A DNA stretch of 64,000 nt from Pochonia chlamydosporia 170. Lineage: Eukaryota > Ascomycota > Sordariomycetes > Hypocreales > Clavicipitaceae. The number at the start of each line of letters is the position of its first letter. Position 1 is the first letter of the stretch. The notes under the pieces are model-generated. The model saw nothing but the letters and a program-made list of their open reading frames with translations. It was not told where the DNA came from and did not search any database. Shown here in pieces: positions 45,309-56,091 of the stretch. A program made the position numbers and the translations under genes. The stretch covers positions 992,001 through 1,056,000 of the forward strand of contig NC_035791.1 in the NCBI RefSeq assembly GCF_001653235.2, in the 5' to 3' direction.

Positions 45309-48300
45309 GATGGACAACAAGATTCAAGGCTGCAGGGTTCTTTTCTTAACTACAGAGGTTGGAAGAGTTGAATTAGTTTCAAATTCCGTTCGCGTCTGCT
45401 TCGACATCATGGAGGTTTAAGTAAAGCATCACCCTATGACATTTGAGTTATGTTTGACAAGGGTCCGGAGAATTGGCGTCTGCCATTGGTCTTTCTGACT
45501 TTTTTTGGGAGCTACTCCGGTGACTCATGCGGAACAGGGAAGGTGGAAAACGCCAACACCTTCCGGATTCATGTTGAAGAAAGCTGGGGTGCGCGAAACA
45601 TCAGCGTCTTACCGGCAAAAGTCTTCGAAGTTGAGCTGATTCGAGTCGTTCATGATGAAAAGACGCCTCGATTCTACTGCTTTGGTTGCAAGTCTTTGGC
45701 TTTACAAACTCGAGTCTCGCGGTATAAGTCGTAGCTGGCTATTCCCCAAATCTCTGAATAGATCTACACCAGTCACGTTGAGCTCTGTAACTTGTCCCCA
45801 CTTTCGGTGTCGTTGATGGACCTTTTCATGCACCCTACGTTCCCTAAGGTGCCTGTATGTGATTCTTTAAATTGGTACCTTACGAGATGTGTACCTCTCA
45901 ACCTGACTACCGAGAAAAGGGAGCATTTTGTCGTGATATGTAGAACAAGCTGACGGTGCAGAGATCTCAGCGACCTATCATGCGCCTGTGTACTGCGGTT
46001 CTTGTAACTTCAAATACCGCTCCGTTGTGAGTTCTATTGCCCACCTCGAATAAAGTCACATCAAATCCTATTATTATTTCCTTACATACTGGTGGTCGCC
46101 ATGTGCCTGGTTAAGCGGAGAAAACAATTATATCCAGTAACAATATCATAAATGACCTCTCCATGCCTCCATAGTACGTCATTTCTTCGAACCACGAGTG
46201 CAGAAGCAAAGTCCGCCTCCCACATCCACCACTGGGCCATGGGTGCGAATAAACTAGCTCTTTCAGTTGATAAAACCCTCTTAGCGGATATAACTCAGAC
46301 TATATCTATCTCTCTGTATTAGTGGACCATTACGATTGCCATGCCAAATGGTCCACCTAACATTCTCTTTGACTACTCCCTACCTCAGGGGTCGGAAATA
46401 TACGTCGGCATAACCTGAGAAGGTACAGTTTCGTATTATGCCTTGCGGTTTGGATCTTAGTATGATCAAAAATAAAGTAATTTGACTTCAATGTTTGGTT
46501 CTGTGATTGGTCATACTGGTGTCAGATAAACCTGCCTCTGTTGATTGAAAGACGGAAGTAGTCTTGGCAGCTGGGTGGTAGTGGCAATTGGCCACCGTAC
46601 TCGTAATTCAAATATTCTAAAAGCATAAAGCACTCTGCGTTTTGGGGATGTAACGAAGCAAAGGAGGTAAACGCAAGTTCAATAAAGGTGTAAGGAGAGC
46701 CTGGCTAGCAGTGACTCTCATAACGTGACAACAACATTTGTCAACGAGAGCCGCTCTGGATCATCACGGACCAAGTCAACCGAGTAATTCAATAGGATTG
46801 AACATCCCTATTCAACTGAGTCATTGAATATCCCTCAGAAACGCCTTATAAAAAGACTCATGATTTCCTTCCTTTCCTTCGTTCTGTTAGATAGTCAGTC
46901 AAGTAGATATCATTCAATTCAGTCTTTTGTTGCCCTCAATCCCTCACATCCGTAGCTATCTTGTGATAACATTCTCGGTCGAAATATGGGGGTTAGCTTC
47001 GTCGATGGATTTTGTGGCTTTTCGGCTACTCCCACTGTGGCAGTGTGCAGTCTGAGTCTCCCCAGGACGTAGTTGATAGTGAATGTTGAAGTCCTGGACT
47101 TCGCCACAGCTAAAGCTTTGGTGGTGGTCCATTGAAAAACTGTATTAAGGAAGGGATGTTGCTATGGCTCTGCAGAAAGTTCACCAGTTTTTTACTGAGA
47201 AACTTGTTGGCTACGGTACGAACCGGATGAAATATAGAGAACTGCATGTCGATTTGAACATGTAAAAAGTTGACTGCAGCCTGTACAATTGCTTAGATAT
47301 GCCTTAAGCCCGAGCCAGCATTTTGCAACACCTTGACCACAGCCCTGACCATCCGCGCAACTCCAGGCAATGCACCCGGGCGTTGCCTATTCCATGGCAG
47401 CGGAGGACACTAGAAAGCTTCCAGTTTCCACTGACTATTTGGATCGAGCGATAAATATACTGTGTTTGAAAGAGGAAGAGTAATCGGAAACGTAGGTAGG
47501 ATCTCCCCTCCTACTATGGGGCTGCGGATATTAATACCGAACTGAGTGTCTTCATGTTGAAACCATTCCTTCTGGCTCTGCTTACTGTTGGATAAGAAAT
47601 ATGGTGGCCATGCTCACTGGTTGATCTCACACTGAAAACGGTGAGGCAGCGGCGAGCTCTTACAAATACGCAAGCACAATTGACGGATGGGGGTGTCACT
47701 GCATGAATATGATAATGTATTGCAACTTTGATTGGATTTTCTTGCATCCTTAGGGTTACATTTATGCGGCTCGTCCCAACAGCCGGTCAGCTGAGTCCCG
47801 AGTTGAGGAGATGGAGGTGGGTGGTTGGCCGTTACCATCGACATCAACTCTCCCCAGCCAGAAACAACGAGTTGATCAGCGTTTATCTGGTGAAACCCCT
47901 ACAATATAATGGGCCACGAACCGCAAAGCTAACAGCGGCAACACTTGAGAGTGTAGGAAGTAATGATTCCAGATGGCAAGGATAGAAGTGCTCAGAAGGA
48001 TGATCTCGGCGGCTGGATCTGTGCCATGGCGGCATTGTCTGTCGACAATTTCCTCGTCGATGATGGCCCTCCATAGGTTGGCTCGCATGAGGCCAGCATC
48101 TTTGAGAAATTGTCAAAGGAAATCCAACCAGAGGGCGAGTATACTTGCGCATGGTGCGCAGTCTGCTCTGTTCACCATCACCTCTGGTCATGCCTAACAT
48201 AAAGATCGCCCGTAATACCTGTTGCGTCACCACCCATGTCCTCTTTATACTCCCAAACTGGTGACTTTGACTTCAAACTGGGTTAGGTATGGTGGCGAGG

Positions 48301-50228
48301 TCGTTGGCCATACTTATTGAGCATGCTTCTCCTCTGCACCACAACGTTCCCACTTCCTACCAAATCATTGAGCACTGCATTTTGTTGCGAAATAAAAAGC
48401 AAAAAAACACAAGAAAACATTCTTCCTGTTTCGAAGGTTGACTTGAGCTACCTAAATGGCACAGAAAGGCGGCAGGTATCGAGTTTCCTCTGGTGCGCAT
48501 TCCATCGTCGCAGTTTTCGTTCCTTTATCATTGACACCTGGGAATCTGACACTTCTAGAAGCCGAAACTTTTTCGTCCTCTCCAAAGGTTGACCAGAAGG
48601 ATGAAAAGACGGATGGAGACTGGGAACTCGTCACAAGCCCTGAAAACCCCCAAGGACATAAACACACCGTACGAACCTCGGCTCGCCTCGGCGTGGGAAT
48701 TGGGAAATGGACGTGGAATGTGTTTAGCTGGGATACAAGAACAGAGCACAACAGGACTCGCCGCGAGTGCAACAGATAGGAAATCAGAGCCCAACGGCAA
48801 TAGGGAAAAGATCACAATTTGATGGGTCTTGAAGCAAGCCTGAATCTGTTGGTGGCGCCCGCGACGGGGAACCCGTAAGCAACACCGTTGGTCACAAAAT
48901 TATGGTTGATACCAAGTAACACGTAGTTGGCCATTTATTGCCACTTAAAATGCCATCGGTGGGTTGATCCAGGGGTGCTGGTGATAATCAGAGATATAAG
49001 CTGCATGGTTGCAATGCTGTTGGTGAAACAAATCATAAGCTGCAGAGTTACAGCGTTTCCGATCTGACTTATACAGCTGGGAATACTTGGACAAGTTCGG
49101 TGATCCTTGATCTGTAACCTCTACTTGTACGAACCTAATACTGTATGCCGCTCATCATGAGATCAGCGTTGACATGCTGCCATGCTTGCATGTGGCCAGT
49201 ACTTTCCGTCATCATTTGCAGTAGGTGGTTACAAAACAGCTATCTGTTTAATTGCTGTTGGTGCCATGCGGCTGGACTCATTAAAGCCACAAAACAGCGG
49301 TTCAATGTTGGCTTGACTTCCCATCTGTTGCAAGCCGTAGGGCTAAGCGACTGCTAAGTTCGTCAAATACTGCCAATGGTCAAACAGTCTGGCTCTGGGA
49401 GTTTTCGGCGGGTGACTTACTGAGAACAGCGGCACCGAGGGAGTATGGTTATTAAAACGCCTTCCAGAACCTGTACTCATGATGTAGTTATTTCACACGG
49501 ACAGGCTGACGTAGTTGCCAGCAGAGTGCTCGCCTGCACAGTCTTCTAGCACGGAGACCGGTATCCGCAATTGCCTCGGGATCCCTCACATTGTATTATT
49601 AATCTTTGTGCCAACCTTGCAAGAAACCGTGCTAGTTTTAAAGCATAACTTATACCTTTGGACCTCTTAACTAGCAGCATGAAACTGTATTAAACACTAG
49701 GATTTAGGATAGCGGAGTTTGTGGAGTTGATCCTCGGCTCGAAATAAAACTCCGCCATCTATCCCGTTGAAAATAATAAAAATCGGCACAACCTTCGTAC
49801 CGAATCTCATTCGCAATTCGGCGATGTTTCATTCCGTGCTGATAATCGTATGAGACTTGATATGATGACGTTTTTGTCAATTGCCATGAGGTCTGTCTGT
49901 GTTAAGGAAGGCTCCGAAATCGTCGCTAATGCAATTACATCGTCTCAGCCGCTTCTCCGCCAGCAGCATGTTCAGCCTCAAGATGAATGCAATGCGAATC
50001 ATACTGAACAAGGAACTCCGACAATAAAATGACAATTTGAGATAAATATACATTTGCTTCTCGGTATAAACTGCGTCACCTCACTATTGACCACTACACT
50101 GGCTCATGACGAAACCCAAACCAAAACAATCGCTCTGCCAACGGACAATCATATCTCAAATCAGTAGAGCGCTCCCTTTGTCAGGTCGAGTCCCTATTGG
50201 TAATTCCTTTTATACCATCTCTTGGAAA
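45309..50228. other. Largest gene-poor interval (4.9 kb)
   Basis: No convincing gene. Two weak signals are present. The minus-strand frame at 47876-48110 reads FLKDAGLMRANLWRAIIDE and AEIILLSTSILAIWNHYFLH with coding-like composition, but it is bounded by stops and may be a gene relic. The plus-strand 107-codon frame at 48456-48779 starts in a good ATG context (see its own entry). A diverged inverted repeat with TTCAATAGG/CCTATTCAA arms lies near 46787-46822. No transposon terminal repeats or polymerase motifs were found. Confidence 0.45.
48456..48779 (+). CDS. Possible small hypothetical protein
   Basis: A 107-codon frame beginning MAQKGGRYRVSSGAHSI, with TAAATGG start context. The middle part (KVDQKDEKTDGDWELVTSP) has plausible acidic, soluble composition. 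The C-terminal third is less protein-like and may lie beyond an unseen splice site. No domain, signal peptide or neighbour supports a function. It could be chance. Confidence 0.25.
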   Translation: MAQKGGRYRVSSGAHSIVAVFVPLSLTPGNLTLLEAETFSSSPKVDQKDEKTDGDWELVTSPENPQGHKHTVRTSARLGVGIGKWTWNVFSWDTRTEHNRTRRECNR

Positions 50229-51576
50229 ATGAGCCTCGATCAACCAGTAACTCTGCCATGCGGGCTCTTACTTAAGAACCGTTTGGCAAAGGCTTCAACA
50301 ACCGAGCAAATGGGCGACTGTCAGAACCTGCCAACGTCCCAGCAACTTCACCGTGCTTATCGCGCGTGGGGTAATGGAGGCTGGGGAGTTGTGCTGACTG
50401 GAAATGTCCAAATTGATCAAAGATATTTCGGCGCACCTCACGACCTAATGATCGACCCCCAATTGCCCGAAGAGAAGGTCTTAGCCGCCTATAAAGAGCT
50501 CGCAGTTAGCTGTAACAGCAATGGAACACCGGCGATTGTACAATTGAACCATCCTGGCAGACAGTCTCCCATGGGAGCAGGAAAGAGAGGCTATTTTGAA
50601 AAGTCAATCGCTCCTAGCGCGGTTCCCATGGACTTGGGTGCCTCTGCCATGCAGAGATTTTTATCTTCGCTAGTATTTGGCACACCACGAGAAATGACTC
50701 AACAAGATATTGATGATGTTGTTGCTCGGTTTGTCTACTCGGCAAAGATTGCAGAAAAGGCTGGATTTGCGGGTGTTCAAATTCACGCCGCACATGGATA
50801 CCTACTGGCACAGTTTCTTTCGGCAAAGACAAATCTTCGAACTGACAAGTACGGAGGTTCATCTGCGAATAGGGCGAAGATTGTGGTAGATATTATTAAG
50901 GCCATTCGAGCGGCCGTACAACCATCGTTTTGCGTCGCGCTGAAGCTAAACTCAGTAGACCACCAAGCTAGCTTAGATCCAGCAGCGTCCACAGAACTGA
51001 AGGACGTACTTGAACAGGCCAAGCTCATTTGTGATACAGGAGTTGACTTCCTAGAGATCAGTGGTGGTTCATACGAAAATCCAGTGGTAAGCTAATGTGC
51101 TTAATCGGCGGGACGAGAGTCGACTAACAAGGTAAATCAGTTTCTTGGCGATGGCCCCAATACCCAGAAGCGATCTACGAAGACCTTAGCCAGAGAGTCA
51201 TTCTTCCTAGAATTTGCCAAGGCCATCCGAGCGGTTGTCCCAGACACAGTCCTGATGGTAACAGGGGGCTTTCGCACAAGGAAAGGGATGCAAGCAGCAA
51301 TTGCAGAAGGCTCTTGCCACTTGATCGGATCTGCTCGACCGGCCATTTTGAGGCCCTCACTCCCAAAGGACATTATTAATAATGAGAAAGTATCTGATGA
51401 TGATGCCAAAGTTATGACACCGGCTGTTAAAACTCCTTGGCTCGTCAAACACATCGGCATTAAAGCTGTGTCTGCCGGAGTCGAGAGTGTAAGTACAGTG
51501 TGAATGAGTGGTAAGCTGCATGCTGACTTCTTCACAGTCGTGGTACTATGGCCAAATGAAGAAGATGGGCGGATAG
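50229..51576 (+). CDS. Old Yellow Enzyme-like NADH:flavin oxidoreductase
   Basis: Exons 50229-51086, 51141-51488 and 51538-51576 give 414 residues. An in-frame ATG at 50106 would add 41 residues, but MSLDQPVTLPCG at 50229 is the usual start of the family. The protein is an FMN-binding TIM barrel: the N-terminal KNRLAKASTTEQM block, QLNHPGRQ near residue 107, the substrate-binding HAAHGYLLAQF (His186, His189), the TDKYGGS block and the C-terminal phosphate-binding VTGGFRTRKGM. These enzymes reduce activated C=C bonds with NAD(P)H. No targeting signal is clear. It stands between the methyltransferase side and the C6-regulator/esterase side of the possible tailoring cluster. Confidence 0.9.
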
Positions 51577-51883
51577 ATGGTCTAGACATTTTCTTGTGTG
51601 TAGATTTCGTCTCGGATTACGATTACACAGTTTCGTGACGACGATGGAGGGCTGTTGTTGGTAGCCGGCATTGAGTAGCGGTAGTATAAAGAGGCACAGG
51701 TAGACAATGATCTCACAGGTCAGCATGGCTGAGTTTACTTGGACCACAGACTAGGCCCTTGTTCATATATTCCTGAGTTTCGGAGTATTTATTGAGACAC
51801 CACTTCCAGTAATAAGGCGACATCTCCACAAATTGCCTGTTCCTACCCCTTTATGCTTTTACTCGCCGAGTCAAAACTTGTAA
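51577..51883. other. Intergenic region between convergent genes
   Basis: 307 bases of 3' flanks of the OYE gene and the NLR-type pseudogene. Nothing is recognised. Confidence 0.4.
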
Positions 51884-53573
51884 TTATCGAGACCAAAAAA
51901 CAACAAGGTCATCAAAGTCAGCTTCTACAAGCTCGCTACAATCTCTTCCACCCTGCGGCCTCACCAGTCGACGTAGCTTGAAAGCTTCGTCAAACTCTAC
52001 TGCCGATTGACCGTTATTCCCTTCTCCCTTCGATACCTGTCCCGCTTTGTACATTGCCCGTGCAAGTTCGTTTCTATATCTAGGACGACCGCTGAATACC
52101 TTTATGGCTTGATTGATAAGAGAACTACCAGTGAACGCATAAGTAGGATGACCTAACACAAGGATTTGGAAGCGACTTACCGAGCTGTGGGAAGATTGTC
52201 AATGCGAAGATGGTCATCTGCTAATCTCACACATATATCTCCAATTCGGTGGTGCATGTCCCCCAGTGTGGCACGGTACTGTTTCAAGCACCTTGTGTCA
52301 TACTTGTGGCCCTTCTACAAATCTCCTTTGCTGACATAAAGGTTACCTAACGCGTAAAGAGTTTTACCGGTCCTAAACATGTCAATCGAATGTCCTACGG
52401 GAAGAGAAATTAGGTTGGCTTACTTGAAAGAGTTGGTATCATTGTATCCGAATGCCGTTTTGTAGATATCGAGAATCTCCAGCAGCACCCGCTCTGCATC
52501 ATCATAGTTTCCCAACATCCAGTGCATGAATCCAATATTGGATTGCGCCCAACCCAGCATGGTATCTTGGTAGTTCGGAAGAGACTGGAAAGATTCGATA
52601 GCTTTGATAAAGTACGTGATGGCAACCTCATACTCGCCATTCATGGCATGGGCTACCCCTGTCTCGTTGTAAGCCATGCATAATTCGTAGTCGACGACCT
52701 GTTTTCCATCGTCCGTTCTTCGTTCTAGAGCCAAGTCTAACCAAATATGCGCATGCTTCAAGAACCTCGCAGTGTCATTTGTTTCGCCAGCAGCTGTGCC
52801 TTGGTTATGATGGGTCTCACGGAACAGGTAAGCGATATCCTGACGTGATTTATCTTCAAAGTCATTGCAGATGTTCTCAACCAACTCGAACCATTCCATT
52901 GACTCCTCTTGGAAACCCCTTTTGAACCAATACCTGCTATTGTCAATATAGATCCGCTCGTTGAACAACGGAGGTCTTACCATCCTGCTTCGTTGAAGAG
53001 GGTTGCACTAGCTACCTTCTGCTCTAATGTTTGGAGTGTAGCAACAGAGTTATAAGCGTTTTTCGAACGAACAACACATGGAAACAAAGATGCATACTCC
53101 TTATAGCGACCTGTGAAAAAGCGAGTCTCCAAAACTGAAAATGGCCAAACATTGGATAGGGACCTGATTGCCAGGTCATACACCTCGGCCATCATGGTTT
53201 TGTCATCAGCTGCTACCCATAGAATGGCGTCGAATTTGGACTTCCTGGAGTAAGCATACTCCACGGCGGTCTGGGTCTTGCCAATACCGCCCATGCCACA
53301 TAGAGCAAATGCTCGAATCAACGGTTGACCTAGCCCGGCATCTATACTACAGCTTGAGCGTCTCGGTAGTAGGGCTAGGTCCATCTGGTGTAAAACGTCT
53401 TCTCTTCCTACAAAATCCGGTTTCCTCTTATGAGTCCCCATGGCGAAACATGGAAGACTGGGATTCTTAGAAGCGACCTCGAAGTTTGTCACCCGATTAG
53501 GGTCCTCTTGTGGCCGGAAGTCTCCCGAAGATCCGTCCGTAGCGGCTTTCGAGACGTTGAATGAGTCAGACAT
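51884..53573 (-). pseudogene. NLR-type P-loop/TPR gene with internal deletion and in-frame stop
   Basis: Reconstructed exons 52981-53573, 52424-52933, 52181-52372 and 51884-52124 keep one frame across three canonical introns. The start at 53573 (MSDSFNVS) leads to the FVGREDVL block and the P-loop GMGGIGKTQTAVEYAY, then ILWVAADDKTMMAE. The text then jumps to the linker (SLSNVWPFSVLETRFFTGRY) that in intact fungal NLRs precedes the TPR region. Walker B and the rest of NB-ARC, probably more than 200 residues, are missing. TPR-like repeats follow (NEAGWYWFKRGFQEESM, AYNETGVAHAMNGEYEVA). In exon 3 a TAG (52315-52317) cuts the frame before RATLGDMHHR and the last TPR part. No N-terminal effector domain is seen. 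It is probably a decayed allorecognition-type gene; a short expressed protein is possible. Confidence 0.75.
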
Positions 53574-54126
53574 TTCTACAAAGCTCTTTTTGGGGTGTTC
53601 CACAGGTGTCCCGGTCAATCGGTTTCCGAGATCGTTGGTACGTGATGTGATGTCAGGCCTTAGCGCGCGACGATCCGACTAGCGATGGGAAGTTTCGGCG
53701 ATGGAACAAGTTGGAGTTTAGTAGCGGGATACTGAGGCTCCAGCTGCCACTTCGTCTTTGTCCAGATCAATATATCCGCCAGGCTCCGTCTCCGGTAGCC
53801 AATATGCATTGACCATTATTGCTGGCAGTTAGGGCACAATGTGGACGCGCCCTGACTGTGGTCGTGGTGGCGCCTGGTTTGTTTACATTTTGGCTTAGGT
53901 TGTCTAAGCGGAATAAATCTGTGGTAAGAAATGCATTATTGGTGCTATGGAAATGAATCACACGTTGGCATCTACACATACAAGGAAGAAATTGGACAGA
54001 GGCGAAAGCCTTACAAGAGGCGACCCCAAGACCACTGCTCTTCAATTCCCTCGGGATATTGCTTACTATTACGATTCAACTAAATGAGCCCCTAGAGACT
54101 ATTTACGATTCGTTGAATAGACTCTT
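53574..54126. other. Intergenic region
   Basis: 553 bases between the NLR-type relic and the NmrA-like gene. No gene is recognised and no N-terminal effector exon was found in the part nearest the relic. Confidence 0.4.
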
Positions 54127-55074
54127 TCAACGTTTCTTCTGGCAACTCAAAATCTTATTATCTAGCAGCCCATCCGTGGTGAAATTGGCTCCTCGGTCCG
54201 CATCCTCTGCATACAGAAGCATGAGCACAAGCAGTTTAAGCCCTTCGGAGTGGTCTTCGGTACCCAGCTCAGCTGCCTTATCCAAAGCCTCTTTCGAGGT
54301 CATATGTTCAGTCTTCCATTTGCATCCAGTGGCTTGCTCTAAGGCATCTAGAACTTGGAGCTGTGAGACAGTAAAAGAGGCAACATGTACACTTCGATTG
54401 ATTGTCTCCTCAGGTTTTTGCAATACCTTGACGACGGCTGCGGCAGCAGTTCCAATATTGGTGGTCGACCAGAGTTTATTGCCCGAGTCGTAAATGACAG
54501 CTTTTCTGTTTTGGAGGTCATAGTCGAGCCAGCCATCCTTGAGGCCCCAATCAAAGAATTGCCCTGTGTGGATGGCCGTCCAAGTGAGCCCAGTTTCCTC
54601 CCTGGCCTTCAAATAAGCCGCTGTTTTTGCCTTGTCAGAGTACAGTGGACACAGATCACTGGCCGCAGAACAAGTGTTGTTGCCATATTCGGTTGGGATA
54701 AAGCGTTTGACGCCGACTCGAATTGCAGCATCGATCATGCGTACGTGAAGAGTGTAGGGACGCCCAGGGATAACTGATACGACTGCATCTTGACCGGTAA
54801 ATGCCTGTACTAGCTGATCGTCGGGATATTCATCATCGACCGTGATGACTGTAATATGCGAGGGAAATTTGGATTTGGAGGATTATCGAGACAGGGCGGT
54901 CAGATTAAAGAATCCATCCGCGATGAAGGCGGCGAAGACCTCTGAGCCAAATAGCCCACCGGCCTACGATGATACCCCAATTCCTTTGATCAGCTAATTT
55001 GTTCATACATAGCGGGCAGAAAACAAAGTTCAACTTACGCCTAGAATAATAGCCTTTTTGATTGACTGCGCCAT
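54127..55074 (-). pseudogene. NmrA-like/isoflavone-reductase-like NAD(P)-binding protein with in-frame TAA
   Basis: Exons 55039-55074 and 54127-54963 (intron GTAAGT..GTAG) would give 290 codons before the final stop. The N-terminus KKAIILG/AGGLFGSEV carries the GxxGxxG dinucleotide motif typical of NmrA-like atypical SDRs. VGVKRFIPTEYG is the family signature, and a C-terminal substrate domain follows. After LTALSR the frame meets TAA (54883-54885) and then continues with SSKSKFPSHITVITVDDEYP, exactly as expected for the family, so one CAA-to-TAA change explains it. Either the gene is inactive, the stop is read through, or the base is an error. Family members are phenylcoumaran/isoflavone-reductase-like enzymes or redox-sensing regulators. 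The 5' exon and splice sites are intact, which argues that any loss is recent. Confidence 0.75.
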
Positions 55075-56091
55075 TTTGAAACGGTGTAACTTGACGATGG
55101 TGCTGGGAATGCCGCACGGGAGAATGTCTGGCCAAGGACGAAGCTTAGAGAAACCCTACTCCGCACAACCAGCTAATTTGGCGTCACGAAGATGCAAGAA
55201 CCGTATTTGGGCCGCATTTGTAAAAAGCTGGTGAAGCCACTTGTCAGCCATGGCTGTATACACGGGCCCACGTGGCTAATTACAACAAAGAAGGTATATC
55301 TGCTGGCAAGTCAGTTCGAGCCAGGATAATACCATGAGAAATTTTTATTCATCTTGTGTCAATGGCCCTGTTACAGAAGTTGCCACTTCTCATTTTGCTT
55401 CGCTACCGATGGAGTTTGACGATGGTCGACTGGAGTGAGTCAGAGTCTTATGTCGTGACTGTGCATACTCAAATGATTCTCAATGTAAGCCGTCTACAAA
55501 TGAGTAGGGGAGGTAGAAAGTAATAAAAGAGTGACCAGGTCAATAACCGTTGGTGCCGAAACCATCATTCCACTGACACAGCTTGGCAGACGTTGGTCAC
55601 TATGCCGGGAACATTTATAAGATCACGACACTAAGCACCGTGACAAAAAGCCGCTAAATGTCACCTAATTGGTCGATAAAGATGCTCACTTAGACGTAAC
55701 GCGAGATACGAAAACCTAGATTTACTAATACCCCATTTGGAATCAGATTTGTCTGGGGCATTGTGGCTAATATGTTATCCTGACTCACCCGAACATCGGC
55801 GCGCGATAAGAAAATTATTGAGTCTCGTGTACCATTTTGTCGCTTTGCATTAAACTGATATAAATCTGAATTAACAACATGACAGCAGCGTCGGTCTTTG
55901 CCAATTATGGCGCGTTCTGTCATTGAGACTGCTGTGTCGTCATCACTAAACTAACCTTGCTTGCCTGGATCACGCCACAACAGGTGAGACTCGGATTCCG
56001 AGACTCTCACATTGTCAACTGCCAACAAGTACAGTCCGAAGTTGCAGTAAGCAACTCAACGGAGACAAAACTCTCCGTAAACACAAGCATA
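55075..56091. promoter_or_regulatory. Divergent promoter region of the NmrA-like and C6-regulator genes
   Basis: About 1 kb. The frame of the regulator is open upstream of its ATG from 55957, but with no ATG. I found no clear TATA box or repeated CCG-type sites. No other gene is seen. Confidence 0.35.

Noticed and set aside
50106..50228. 41-residue N-terminal extension of the OYE-like protein
   Set aside because: The family normally starts at the later Met (50229), and the extension has no clear presequence. It remains possible if transcripts begin earlier.
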